Source: Maylandia zebra (taxonomy: Eukaryota; Chordata; Actinopteri; Cichliformes; Cichlidae). From it: 64,000 nt of DNA. Below the pieces are notes generated by a model. That model was not told the DNA's origin. It made no database searches and saw only the letters and a program-made list of their open reading frames with translations. The position numbers and the translations under genes were made by a program. This document shows, piece by piece, positions 25,824-37,723 of the stretch (position 1 is its first letter; each line of letters opens with the position of its first letter). The stretch is from NCBI RefSeq assembly GCF_041146795.1, contig NC_135174.1, positions 18,346,878 to 18,410,877 of the forward strand. The letters are read 5' to 3'.

Positions 25824-25956
25824 TTCCTTGCTCATCAGTAAGACTGACATGTGATGTCTTCTGTCAATAAAGGAGTTGCCACCAAATGGCAACTGCTTTG
25901 ATAAGTTATGAACTTGAAATCTGATTTAGTTAGTGTCGGGGGTGCTGTAGTGCAGG

Positions 25957-26730
25957 AAGTGGTGCTCCGGCGATGTCTGCAACGCCTTCCGGTCCGAGGC
26001 AGAGCAGTTCCCGTACCAGACTGTTATACAGTTGGTCAGGATGCTCGATAGAAGTTCACCAGGATGTCTGATGACAGGTGGTTCTTCCTCAGAGTCCTCA
26101 AGAATAAGAGGCACTGGTGAGCCTTCTTGACCAGCTTGGAGCAGTTGGTCGTCCAGGTGAGATCCTCGGAGATGTGGACTCCCAGGAACTTGAAGCTGCT
26201 CACACGCTCCAAGCTGTCCCCTTAATGTGGATGTGGGTCAGCATTCCTCCTGTAGTCCACGATGAGCTCCTTGGTCTTCTCGGTGTTAAGCAGCAGGTTG
26301 TTTCTGTCGCACCACTCAGCCAGACGATCCACCTCCTCCCTGTAGGCGGCCTCATCGTTGTCACTGATGAGGCCAATCACCGTGGTGTCATCTGCAAACT
26401 TAATGATGGTGTTGGAACCGTCTGCAGTCAAGGGAGTAGAGGACTGACTTCTCCAGGTAAGTCAGAGCTCGGTGCAGGAGGTAGATGATGGCGTCCTCCA
26501 CCCCAATGCCAGGCTGGTAAGCAAACTGCAGCGGATCCAATGAAGACCTCACCAGGGGGTGCAGATGGCTTAGAAGCAGCCTCTGGAGGGTCTTCATCAG
26601 ATGTGATGTCAGGGCTACCTACCTGAAGCTGCTGAGGTCCTTGGGATGGGAGGTCTTTGGTACCAGTACCACACAGGAGGTCTTCCACAGCTGTGGAACT
26701 TTCCCCAGCGACAGGCTCAGGTTGAACAGA
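25957..26730 (-). mobile_element. CR1/Rex1-like LINE fragments at the left of R2
   Basis: Minus-strand pieces of the LINE family seen at 1-797 and 8193-8935. From right to left they contain SSLDPLQFAYQPGIGVEDAI, then FADDTTVIGLISDNDEAAY and KTKELIVDYRR, then NCITVWYGNCSASDRKALQ. The segment between the first two blocks is missing, so the copy is internally deleted and frame-broken. The right junction GATTGGAATGG is the same as at about 8930. The left end meets the tRNA array. Confidence 0.8.
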
Positions 26731-27616
26731 TGATTGGAATGGTGTATTTTAGTGCATTGATTTATTTTAAACAAAGCAATGTACAACTACCGCTTCTCCC
26801 GACCTGCGTTATAGTCAGTGCAGGAGCAGCGGCTTCGCTCATGCGCAATTAATTTGCAGTTTGGACGCGTAGGTGTAAACATCTCCTGCTCTGACAGCAG
26901 CTGGGGGCAACTGCTGCGTTAGGACCGCCGCCTGTGAGTGCTTTGGCACACTCACTGGTTACAGCACCATATAAATATATACAAAAAATACAAGCCACCG
27001 TTATTTATTTAGCTAATATCCTAATAGTCAATGTGCTTTAAGCTAACTCGGCTTCCCACAATCTAACATTTGTAAATAAAAACACCAAGAAGTTACCTTT
27101 AATACCTTCGACCAGTATAATTTCACTCCACGTTAACAGCATTGTTCTTTAGACAAGCGCTGCTGTTCAGTCAGGAGCTTTCTATGTGAGAGCAAGCCGT
27201 AAAACTTGAAAACAAAAAGTAAATAATAACAAAAGGAGAGTGTGTTGTTTGTTAATCGTCGCAGGCCCACTGGTGCCCGCCGGTGAGACAGCAGGGCCGT
27301 ATCCGAAGGGCGGATGCACCCCGGGTTTTTTCCTGTCTGGGTCGCAATTCCTCGATAACAGCAGGTTAATATTAAGGTTAGCTTAATGGTTGATACTAAC
27401 GTTCAGGGAGGTGGAGGTTCAAAACGTTTTGTGACCGAATGAATTTCAAAGAGTAAGTGTACTGTGACGTCACGGCACGTGTGCCTTGACATCACATTAC
27501 AACGCGAGCTCATAAATACTCATCTTAGAACGCGAGCTCATAAATACCCCCAAGGTAAGGCACTCTACTTTACTGCACCTAGTGTTTTAACGCTGAATCG
27601 ATAGTCGTCTGCAAAT
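26731..27616 (+). other. R2 upstream region of gene-family copy B
   Basis: Homologous to the R1 upstream region, but lacking several hundred bases found in R1 after GTGCTTTGGCAC (about 26950). Near the gene it keeps ACTGTGACGTCACGGCACG (a CRE-like TGACGTCA inside). It also has two direct copies of GCGAGCTCATAAATAC, where R3 and R4 have an inverted repeat. CAAGGTAAGG follows. No gene is supported. Confidence 0.6.
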
Positions 27617-28689
27617 ATGTGGCGCTCAGTGTTCAGTCATAAAAATTCTTCAGACAGAGATGGCTTTGAGATGACAGATATTATTTAGAGTCTGATGGGT
27701 TCTTCTTACCGATATCTATTTCTAGAGATGAACAGTCTGAGGTTCCTAAAACCAGTGTTTCTGTAAACGCCTATGAAAATGAACAGGCAACCACCTCTGA
27801 AATAGATGAGGCTCCTAAAACCAGTATAAACAACTTTGAACATGAAGAGTCTCCCACCAGTGAGAATTACAGCACTGATTTATTCAATGGCGTCCTCCCC
27901 AAACCTTCAGATATGAACAAATCTGAAGAGAATGAACAAAACGCTGACCAAGGAAGTTTTCAAAGAGAGGAGAAAGAAACTTTTTTTTCCAGAGTTCAAA
28001 CAAATATTTCAGCTCTGTCTTCCATTATTACAGCTCCAGTTGAGTCGGTTGGGCGAGGAGTCATTTTTGTCACCAGGCACATTTTTAATATTGGTCGAGC
28101 TCCATTTACCTCACCCACTAGTGAAACGGAAAAGTCACCCACCTCTGAAACAACTGAGGTTCCTTCACCGAGTGTTTCTGTAAACAACTTTGAATACGAA
28201 CAGTCACTAGGGTTGCAAAGGGGCGGAAAATTTCCGAAAAGTTTCCGGTAAATTTCCATGGTAAGTTAAGCTTGGGAATTTTGGAAATATTCCATATTGG
28301 AAACTGTCCATGGAAATAATGGGAATTATGGAAATTAATGGGAATTTAGGAGAACTAACTGGGAATATATTATTTCCAAGCATAAATATAAACAGAAATC
28401 ATAAGAAAACCTCCATGCAAAATGTTTTCAACAGATATTTAAACAGATTTATTTGTAAGTACAGTAGAATAGAACACGTTTCAATAACTTGTTTCATGGA
28501 TGAATAAAAACAGAAATGTTGAGTTCAATATTACCATCCCCTAACCCCGCTCATTCAAAAATGCCCCCTGTCCAAAAATCTCCACAAAGTACCATTCAAA
28601 AGGTTAAATGAAAAATGCCACTTATCCTCCAAAACGTCCCATTAAACATGCAAATCTTCCTTCAAGCAATCCTCTTTTCTCATTTTTGC

Positions 28690-30540
28690 TCAGTCAATAG
28701 ACTCTTCCTGGACCTCATCATCATCCAACAACATGTCCACTTCCTCAGCATCCAACTCTGAGTCTTCCTCTTCAGTGTCACTTTCCAGCCTTGTTGAGGA
28801 TGGCTCTGTGTCAGGCTCAAAGAGCCGTAGGTTTGCCCGAATGCCGACCAGCTTTTCCACTCTCACATTTGTGAGCCTGTTGCGAACCTTTGTGTGGGTG
28901 TTCCCAAACAGTGACCAGTTGTGCTCGGAGGCAGCTGATGATGGTGGGATTTGGAGGAGAATGGAGGCTACAGGTGCAAGGGCCTCAGATTCACATAGTC
29001 CCTTCCACCAGGTGGCTGCAGATATGTGCTGGCATGACTGCCATATTCCATCCCCTTTCCAAAGGCCTTGCTTTGTTCGATACTTTGCCAAACTGCCTAG
29101 AACTTTGCCTTTCTCGAGACCCAGGTGGTCAGACATGGCTGTAATGACCGCATAGGCACCGTTGATCTCTTCCCCAGAAAGTATGCCCTTGTCATATTTG
29201 GGGTCCAGCATGTATGCTGCTGCATGCACTGGCTTCATGCAGAACTCCCTCCGCTGTTCCAATGACTTGACCACAGCCGTTTCCTCTGCTTTCAGTAGTA
29301 GGGAAGTGGGCAGAATTGTCTGGATTTCTTCTTTGAGTTCTGCAAAAAGGCACTGGACATCTGACAAGATGGCACCATCCCCCTCTATCTTCGCTATTGC
29401 TGCTGAAATAGGTTTGAGGATTTTCTGACTGCTAGATACTCTAGATACCCAGAACACATCATCCAAGATGACCTTCTTGATGTCACTGTCGATGCCTACA
29501 GACTGGGATATGGCCATCTCTTGCAGAGACTCCTTTCCCTTCAGAAGGCTGTCAAACATGATAACACCACCACCCCATCGCGTTATGCTGGGAAGCTTCA
29601 GTGTAGTACTCTTGTTCTTTAACTTTTGCTTTGACAGAAATGTAGCGGAAGTTACTTGTTTGCCTTTAACATATTTCAGAACTTGCTTCACTCTCTTATT
29701 CAGAGTGTCCATTGTTTTTAGTGCCATTATGTCTTTTAGGAGAAGGTTTAGTGTATGGGCTGCACAGCCAATAGTAGTTATATGAGGGTAGGTCTCCTCC
29801 ACATGTGCCCAGGCAACCTTCATGTTGGCTGCATTGTCAGTGACCAGTGCAAAAACCTTATCTGGTCCAAGGTCATTGATGATCACTTTTAGCTCATCTG
29901 CAATGTATTGGCCTGTGTGTCTGTTTTCCTTTGTGTCTACACTCTAGTAGAACACAGGCTGAGGAGTGGTGATTATGTAGTTAATAATTCCTTGTCCCCT
30001 GATATTGGACCATCCATCAGTGATGACTGAAATACAGTCACCTTGGTCAATGGTCTGTTTCACCTTTGCTTGAACTCGACTGAACTCTTCATCCAGTAGA
30101 TGAGTAGACAATGCATGTCTGGTTGGGGGAATGTATGCTGGTCGGAGAACATTCAAAAATCTCTTCCAGTACACATTGGATGTCAGCATCAGGGGTGAGC
30201 CAGCTGCATAGATTGCACGAGCGAAACACTCATCTGCGTTTTTCTGGCTAGTGTCATCCATAAAATCAAAGAATCCTCTGATGCCAGAGGGACCAGGAGC
30301 TGATGAGTGGGTATCTGACTCTGATACAGCTGAAACAGATTCATTTTCCCCTTGAGTGGAACTCCTGGCTGCTGCATGTGTTGGGCCTTGAGGAATTTTT
30401 TTGCACTTTGCAATGTGCTGCTGCATTTTTGTGGCATTCTTCACGTACGTCTTATCACAATACTTACACATATATACAGATTTCCCTTGTACATTAGCTG
30501 GTGTAAAATGTCTCCACACATCAGATAGCGCACGTGGCAT
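28690..30540 (-). pseudogene. hAT transposase with one internal stop
   Basis: The start ATG at 30538-30540 (MPRALSDVWRHFTP) follows an acceptor-like TTTTATTTTACAG, so a 5' UTR intron is plausible. Residues 1 to about 55 form a BED zinc finger (CKYCDKTYVKNATKMQQH). A hAT catalytic region follows, with WGGGVIMFDSLL, and the C-terminal dimerisation block SILLQIPPSSAASEHNWSLF. An acidic tail ends at 28690. The frame is about 616 codons, near the family norm, with a single in-frame TAG at 29944-29946. It binds the element ends and moves the element by cut and paste. This copy is probably inactive, though its ends look mobilisable by an intact relative. Confidence 0.9.
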
Positions 30541-30723
30541 TTTTCTGTAAAATAAAACAAGAGCTTGTAAAAATGCTAATGCAATGCAAGAGATCGTAAT
30601 AATACAATTGCAATATGATAATAAACAGATATAAATAGTAAGGCTAGCTAAACAACTGGAATGATCTTCAAAACAAAACAACCAAATGAGGAAGCTAGCA
30701 TCTTCTTTATGTTATACTAGCTA

Positions 30724-30925
30724 TGGCTTATTTAGCATCTAACAGATGCTAGCATTTTATTTAGCATCTAACAGATGCTGGCATTTTATTTAGCATCTAA
30801 CAGATGCTAGCATTTTATTTAGCATCTAACAGATGCTAGCATTTTATTTAGCATCTAACAGATGCTAGCATTTTATTTAGCATCTTATCAGATGCTAGCA
30901 TTTTATTTAGCATCTTATCAGATTG
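30724..30925. repeat. Palindromic minisatellite inside the hAT
   Basis: About seven copies of a 29-30 bp unit TTTAGCATCTAACAGATGCT plus AGCATTTTA. Each unit contains the inverted repeat AGCATCT/AGATGCT, so each can fold into a small hairpin. The last two copies read ATCTTATCAGAT. Confidence 0.9.
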
Positions 30926-32259
30926 CTATCTACCAGATTAATACATTTTATGTGATATTCACAATTTAAACATTTAATGAATATATTTTCCCATAATATC
31001 ATCAAAACTTACCTCACTTGTTAAGTCCACAGGCTCAAATGTGCGCCTTTAATACTCTTTGTCCTTCAGGCTCAAAAGTGTGGTCCATGTGTACATGTGA
31101 TGGAGGCATGCACAGTGCCAGTAGGTGGTCTCAATAGCCATGCAGCAAGCTTGTGCTCTGTACATGTGATTAAGGAATGGCATGGATATTCAAGTGTATT
31201 TGAATTGCATTTGTTTGTTTTTGTCAATATTATGCTAAAATATACTTTCCTCAACTATATTTAAGTTCCCTAAGAAGAGCCAACCTTCAATTTTGAAAAT
31301 TCCCACTTTATTCCCATAAATTCCCGTTAATTCCCGTTAATTCCCATAAATTCCCGTTAATTCCCATGGAAAGATTCCATCTTTGAAAATTCCGGGAATT
31401 TTGCAACCCTAACAGTCACCCTCCAGTGAAACAACTAAGATTCCTACAACCAGTGTTAATATGAACAACGCTGAAGATGAAAAGTCTTCAGCCAGCGAGA
31501 GTTACAACACTGATTTATTAAATGCCATTCTTCCTGAACCTTCAGATAACGGACCCGAAGATAATGAACAAAATGTTGTCCCAGGCAGTCTTCAAACAAA
31601 GGAAGAAGAAACCATTTCTTCCAGACTTCAAACAAATGCTCCAAATCTCTATTCCTCTTGTAGAGTTCCAGATGTGCCTGTGGGCCTTAGAGAAGATTTC
31701 ATCACCAGGCACCTCCTTAATATTGGTCGAGCACCATTTACCTCAATTATTCCAAATCTCTATTCCTCTTGTAGAGTTCCAGATGTGCCTGTGGGCCTTA
31801 GAGAAGCTTTTATCTCTAGGCACCTCCTTAATATTGGTCGAGCACCATTTACCTCAAATATTCCAAATCTCTATTCCTCTTGTAGAGTTCCAGATGTGCC
31901 TGTGGGCCTTAGAGAAGCTTTTATCTCTAGGCACCTGCTTAATATTGGTCGAGCACCATTTACCTCAGTTACCACACCCACTAGTGAGACCTCTGAAACA
32001 GCTAAGGTTCCTAAAACCACTGTTTCTATAAACAACTTTGGACATGAAGATTCTCCCACCAGTGAGAGTTACAGCATTGATTTATTCAATGTTGGTCTCC
32101 CTGCGGCTTCAGATAACAGATCTGAAGAGAATGAACCAAATATTGTCCAAGGAACTCTTCAAAGAGAGGGCAGAGACTCTGCTGTTTCTAGACTTCACAG
32201 AAATCTTCCAGGTTTTAATTCCCTTATTACAGCTCCAGTTGTGCTTGCGGGCCAAGGAG

Positions 32260-33681
32260 TAGGGCTGGGCCATATTATACCGTTCACGGTAATACCGGTA
32301 TAATGTTAGGCAACGATAGGAAAATGAAATATCGCGATAGAATATGAGTAAAACGCGCATGCGCAGTGCCTTTGTTTTCATACGCACATGGCCGATTGTT
32401 GAGTGAAACAGATGAACCAGAATTGGTTTGTAAAAATGGTGCAACTTCCGTGATGTGGAACTGGTTTGGTGTTTGTCCGTCAGATACACAACAAAGCACA
32501 TTTTTTTGCAGAACATGCAAGCGGCCGTTCTAAGATGCTCTTAAATCTGGGAGTAATCTGGGTCCTAAACTCCGTATGCTTCAGGTCAAACAACACTGCA
32601 GCATCACTTAGAGTTAAAAACTGTCTAAATTCTTTCATCTTTAATAAAACAATCAGCATTGCTGCTTTACCAGGTGTAACTATGAAGTTTAACTTCCAGG
32701 CATCCATGAAAACAAAATGTATTACATTTAACGGAGTTAGAAGTTAGCAGGAAGCTAGCGGAAGTTAGCTCGCTAGTTTCGCTAGTTACCTAAGCATGAT
32801 ATTGCATGTTCTGACTAAGAGATTTCTGAAAAAATTCAAACGTACAGCTCTGCTATCACTTCCAACATAAATGAAGACAGGAAACTAAACAGCAGTGACG
32901 TTTGTAGGGTTACTGAAGTTTGGCTAGCTGGTATATAATGATGTGCTACGTGATCGCTAGCGACACAGCTATGTTAGCATAACATAAACAGTGAAGCTGG
33001 AGGACGAACACTAACACTTTTCCACTTATAAAAGTTAACGTGAAGGTTCTTCATGGTTAGAGACAAATGCAATCGCATGGCAGGATGCTGTAAACGGACC
33101 AAACTTCAGTCAGGAGAACAACTGAGATAATCCATCCACAATACAAGGTTAGTCATTAGTATACTGCAACAACATGGGAATAGAGCAGCTGCCAGAGAAT
33201 TCAACATTAATGAATCAATGGTACAGAAGTGGAGGAAGCAAGAAGAATGAGTTTAATAAAGTTTGATTTATCTGACTGCTTTGTTTCGCTTAATGTGCCT
33301 TATAATCCGGTGCACCTTATGGTCCGAAAAATGCGTACTGCACACTGCAGTTTAATGTTGCAAAGCACCTCTTTTTAACTTCAGTGGATATTATACATGG
33401 TTATGCTCAGGATATGTCAGCCCATTTCTACTGGAAATGCCTTTTGGTTAAACTTTCAGCAAGGAATTTGCATTTGCACTGTTACATTTTTATAAAGCTT
33501 TAATGTACATAAAAACCAGCTTCTTGTTTAAGTGAAAATAAATGGAAGGTTGTCTTTTTGCGCTAGTAATGTTGTGGAGTTGTATTTTGTCTCACATCAA
33601 TTATATCGTCGGTTATATCGTTATCGCAAATTTTCAAATATATATCGTGATAAATATTTTTGGCCATATCGCCCTGCTCTA
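32260..33681. mobile_element. hAT-type non-autonomous element (MITE) in gene copy B
   Basis: A 1422-bp element with ends TAGGGCTGGGC and GCCCTGCTCTA, and an 8-bp target duplication CCAAGGAG (32252-32259 and 33682-33689). The subterminal sequence is rich in ATATCG/TATCGC. Copies C and D give the empty site (CCAAGGAGCAATTTTT at about 52,569). The interior is homologous to 38820-39223 and 56398-56787. No transposase frame is present. Confidence 0.9.
33173..33250 (+). pseudogene. Relic of a pogo-like helix-turn-helix
   Basis: The frame reads GNRAAAREFNINESMV and then QKWRKQEE before a stop. This pattern fits the end of the N-terminal DNA-binding helix-turn-helix of pogo/Tigger (CENP-B-like) transposases. 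It is followed by AATAAAGTTTGATT and by GTGCACCTTATGGTCCG, which looks like the end of a different element. A fragment of a Tc1/mariner-pogo element may be nested here. Only about 25 residues are visible. Confidence 0.5.
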
Positions 33682-33959
33682 CCAAGGAGTCATTTTTGTC
33701 ACCAGGCACATCCTTAATATTTGTGGAGCACCATTTACCTCATTGTTCAATCATTTTTCAGCAATTATTCAGCGTAGGTTTCCCCATGGAGCTAATTCAG
33801 GCCTGATTCCTACAATCAGAAGATGGTTAGATATAATTTCTTGGACGACTTCAGTAATTGGTGCACTTGCACTTTTAGTTTTACTTATAATAGTCATCAT
33901 GTTAATTCACTAATTCTAACAAACAAACATGAAATTCAGTATCCTTAGCATAAAATTAC

Positions 33960-34200
33960 ATCACAATTATGCCCCCAGCCAGTCACAGCAGAAGGCTGCC
34001 CCTCCCTGAGTCTGGTTCTGCTGAAGGTTTCTTCCTATTAAAAGGGAGTTTTTCCTTCCCACCGTCGCCTTAGTGCTTGCTCATAGGGGATCGTTTGATT
34101 GCTGGGGTTTTCTCTCTAATACTGTGGGGTTTTAACCTTACAGTACAAAGAGCTTTAAAGTGCCTGTTCTAACACAGCATTATTAAATAGACTTTAAATG
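33960..34200. repeat. Dispersed fish repeat downstream of copy B
   Basis: Contains CTGCCCCTCCCTGAGTCTGG and AAGGGAGTTTTTCCTTCCCA. I recall this sequence from many teleost genomes but cannot name the family with certainty. It recurs at 52900-53145 and 61624-61869, directly 3' of the gene copies, and may supply their 3' UTR. Confidence 0.55.
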
Positions 34201-36833
34201 GCTTCAACTGAAAAAACATTACTTAATAAAAAAAATAAATCAATAAATAATGGTGTGTGTTTGTTTCATTTTCTATACCAGGGTAAGTGCTAAAACTTAG
34301 TGGGTTATAATTTATGTAGCTTTTAACAGATTATTGTTGTTTCAAATGTGACTGTGCTGAGTGGCCGTGGCACTGTGCGCACTTAAGTGATATTGGTGAT
34401 TGGAAGCCAGTGTTTTAGTCTTCTCCTTTTTTTCCTGATTAGTTTATTTTATACTTTATTTTTAAGTCTTGGATCTATTTTTATGGGTCGCTCTGGTTTT
34501 AAAAACAAATTTAAAGCTCTTACTGGTCATTAACACAAATGCAGCGTTTACCTGTACAGGGATTGACCACCAGAGGTCCTTTTACTCAAGGTTTACATTC
34601 ATCAGCAACTTCCTTGACAAATGCTAAATGCTGATCAGATTAAATAGGATTATCAAGGGACAATACATTTTGTTCTTAATATCATATTATTTCATCTATC
34701 ATGTCTTTTCTATGATTCATATTTTATTGATGAGACTGTCGAAAGCGAGGTAGCAAATACTCAAAGATTAACTAGTCAGGACATGTGATTTCTACATTTC
34801 TACAGTTTTTTTACAGGGTGGTCTTTGGCATGTTATCTTATTTTTGGTGAATAAAACAAAACCACCAGTGAAATTTTTTTTAGATTTAGTAAATTGTAAG
34901 TAAATTTTAACTCATGCAGTTGTAGCCCCTTTAAACAATCGTTCGTGTCCTGCAGGAAATGGAATACCAAATGAACTGACTAAAGGGGGTGCCTGTAAAA
35001 ATTCCTAAGGTTCTTCTGCCCACTGGTGCTGCTGCAGCTGATTTCTATCAACAAGAGGTGGGATCACCTGCAAAGAGACTGCAATTTTTGGTTTGGGGCC
35101 TTTCCCCTCTGAAGAAGCCAAACAGTGGACTGAAACTGTTTGTGTCTCATTTTGATTTGTGGTCACTGTACCAAAAATGTGGTTCATCATAATTATGGAA
35201 CATTTAAAGATGCAGTTATATTTCTTATTGACATCACCAGAAATTGTGTGTGACTTCTTATGGTGGCGTTCAATAAAGAAGTATAATTATTTTTAAGAAA
35301 TACAAAAAGCCATTTACTATAGCCATTTACTATAAGCTGCTTCTATTTAGAACAGTTACAATATTTTGTTTGATTTGATTTCTTGCAATAAACAGAGACA
35401 ATTTGCAATTCTCTAATTCTTTGTAACAGGTCCTTTGTAAAGAATTCAGCTTTTGTGTAAACACCCAAGTTCACCAGATATCTGGGAAACAATGCAACAA
35501 TTTATTTTAATAATTCTATAATGAAGTGTTAAATTGCAGTTAGAAGCTACTGCTCCAAACCTCGTAATAAACATCAAACAGGATTAAAACCTCAGGACAA
35601 CAAAGAAAACAAGATGACATCATTACACAGAAAACCACACATCAATTAGAACAAGCAAATGTGTTCTTAAAAAGCCTCAGAGGTTGCAGGTTGTTACCTC
35701 TGAACAGTTTCACCCTGGTTCTTGGATTCCTCAGGCCTCCAGAGACAACACCGGGACTCAGTAGTCAATTCACAACACTTTTATTCATCCACACTTATTA
35801 ATACAGCTTATGGAAAGGGAGATGTACAGGAACCCCAGAATTACTCTGCAGATCTCAACTTCGTTGTCTGTTACACACAGTTTTATAGAAGTGACCCCCA
35901 TTCTATACGATGTGCCATAAAACTAAACACTGTGTTTGTATGTTTGTGTGCGTGCGAGCACGCGAGTGCCTGCGTACCTGTGTGTAAGTGCATGTGTATA
36001 TATGTTTATGTACCTGTGTGTACGTGACTTCCTGTGGGTCATAAAAGTCCATCTCCCTTTCAAGCCAAAGTTATCCAGTTACAAACATTTAGATCCCCAC
36101 CCAGGTATCCCCTGGGGAATTTCCACTCAGCTTTAGCTTCTCTTTGTCCTGTTTTCACAGCTCAAGGTGGGGAGGGTCTCTTACAAGTTTACTCCTAAGT
36201 TTATGTCACGTTTAGGCCTATATTACATCCAGGGCAGTGTCAGTGTCTCTACTATACTTCTACATCCTATCTAGCACATTTCTAAAACCTAAAATAAGCT
36301 ACAAATATCTTCAAGTTCCTCTTTCTCTGTAGGATAACCAAATCAATTAAACCAAGTGCTGTGGTGGTGATATGAAATTCAACCTTTGCAGCCTCTGTAG
36401 CTTTCTAGTAACACATTTGCCTTTTCCTTTTCAAACAATTTTACATGAGTTACACATTATGTCTCTTCAAAGAGAGTCAGAACAGCATGGAGACCCTTAA
36501 CCTCGTGTACCTTACAATCAAATTCTTCTCTGCATTTAAAACTATGATCTGCAGTTAGCAGCCACACTGCTCCACACATCCAACATCAGCATCCGACTAG
36601 AGACTTGCAACATGTGGAAAACTGGGCTTCTCCATAAGAGCTAGAAGGTTGAAAAAATAAAAGAAGAAGAAAAATATATTAGTTACTTCAACTGTAAACT
36701 AAGAAATTTAACTAACAACAAACTTTTGAACTTGCTGTAACATTTGCAAATGAGGCAGATGAAGGCATCCTTTACAGAATGTGTGTGCGGTCTTTGCAGT
36801 TTCAGATTTACGGTCAAAGTGATGTCTTGGAGG
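34201..36833. other. R2 downstream noncoding region
   Basis: AT-rich sequence conserved in R3 (about 53,146-56,310) and R4 (about 61,870-64,000). It holds small open frames, such as 34989-35192, that recur only because the DNA is duplicated. R2 has an extra 266 bp (about 35,619-35,884, with ACACTTTTATTCATCC) absent from R3 and R4. A GT-rich stretch lies near 35,940-36,030. I see no supported gene. Confidence 0.5.
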
Positions 36834-37458
36834 TAGGGCTGGGCGATATGGCCTAAAATTAGGGTTGCCAACTCCCTGAAAAATAAATAAGGGACACCTC
36901 GTGGCCAGGGCCGGGCAACCCAGTTGTCTTCACCCTTCCCAGTGTGGTAGCTCTTTTTTTGTGTGTGAAATTATTTTTTTAACCATTTGACTTGAAGTTG
37001 ATTTAAGCAGATGCATATTCTTTGTGATATGAACACATGGGAAACAAATGATCATTTAGCCATTTATTTTTAGCTCAAAATGAAAACATTAACACAGTAA
37101 AACAGGTCTCTTTCTTAAACAGAAGCCTGTCATGCTTAACTTTTGAGAATATAAGTAAATCTTTCTTTAAAAGAACTCTGTCCTGCTTAACTTAAAATTA
37201 TATAAATTAATAGAAAACAATAGAAAGAAAAATATTCTTGTAACTGTGCACATATAGTGCATTTAGTACAATTGGCTTCAGTTGAGGTATTATTTCAGCT
37301 TTTCTAATGCTAATCAGCTGCTCCTGTTTGTAAACCCGCTTGTTCCCATGATTACGCATCTTAACTCACCATCATTATTCATCTATGTATTACTTTTATG
37401 TATTAGTGATCTATTTGTTGTAATCATCTATCCTTGCAGTTGTTTATTACACAAAATA

Positions 37459-37560
37459 TGGTAAATGGCCTGTATTTATATAGCGCTTTACTAGTCCCTA
37501 GGGACCCCAAAGCGCTTTACATATCCAGTCATCCACCCATTCACACACACATTCACACAT
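37459..37560. repeat. Short dispersed repeat fragment
   Basis: AATGGCCTGTATTTATATAG, then CCCCAAAGCGCTTTACA and CACCCATTCACACACACATT. I recall this as a common fish interspersed repeat. The family is not assigned. Confidence 0.5.
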
Positions 37561-37723
37561 TCAAAATAAGTTATATTATCACACTTCTGGCCACATAGCG
37601 CTGATATTCACTGCACATGCCCATATTAACTTTTTCCAGCCAGGTGTTTTCCTTTTCCCATTCCTCCCTGTGCTTTTGCAGCCTATTTTTCTTTCTCTGA
37701 GCGAACAAACATTGCTGCTCTAA

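Larger units (their letters stand above)
11011..25956 (+). repeat. Tandem array of 13 units (1140-1148 bp), each with a tRNA-Leu gene
   Basis: Thirteen head-to-tail units plus a short partial fourteenth (about 25884-25956). Units start at AAATGGCAA: 11011, 12151, 13296, 14442, 15588, 16729 and so on. Units differ by a few substitutions and small indels. Outside the tRNA each unit is noncoding. The left edge cuts gene copy A and the right edge abuts a LINE fragment. Each unit junction lies in an 8-bp inverted repeat AGTTGCCA/TGGCAACT with a 5-nt loop. Confidence 0.95.
28208..31411 (-). mobile_element. hAT DNA transposon with BED-finger transposase
   Basis: A 3204-bp element with terminal inverted repeats TAGGGTTGCAAA / TTTTGCAACCCTA and an 8-bp target duplication ACAGTCAC (28200-28207 and 31412-31419). 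Copy A shows the empty site (ACAGTCAT at about 10,559). The subterminal zones carry many TTCCCATAAATTCCCGTTAA-type motifs in opposite orientation at the two ends, probably transposase-binding sites. One transposase frame lies on the minus strand, and a minisatellite fills part of the right side. Confidence 0.93.
27617..33912 (+). pseudogene. Unknown tail-anchored-like family, copy B (interrupted)
   Basis: Starts ATGTGGCGCTCAGTG like copies C and D, but the frame is lost early: there is a TAG at 27686 after a small deletion relative to copy A. Downstream coding-like sequence is interrupted by the hAT at 28208-31411 and by the MITE at 32260-33681, each inside the gene with an 8-bp target duplication. 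Between them the frame 31461-32259 keeps three 37-residue NLYSSCRVPDVPVGLRE modules (period 111 bp, from 31641, 31752 and 31863). The last piece (33690-33912) ends in a hydrophobic segment SVIGALALLVLLIIVIMLIH at the stop. It is a pseudogene, useful as a record of the ancestral module layout. No function is known to me. Confidence 0.8.

Noticed and set aside
11830-25892. Minus-strand frames of 95-109 aa in every array unit (WDLNPRLQERLRPERSALD).
   Set aside because: They are the reverse complement of the tRNA-Leu genes. Such peptides are a known false annotation and recur only because the array repeats.
30724-30925. Regular short repeats that could suggest a CRISPR array.
   Set aside because: Units are contiguous with no variable spacers and lie inside a eukaryotic hAT transposon.
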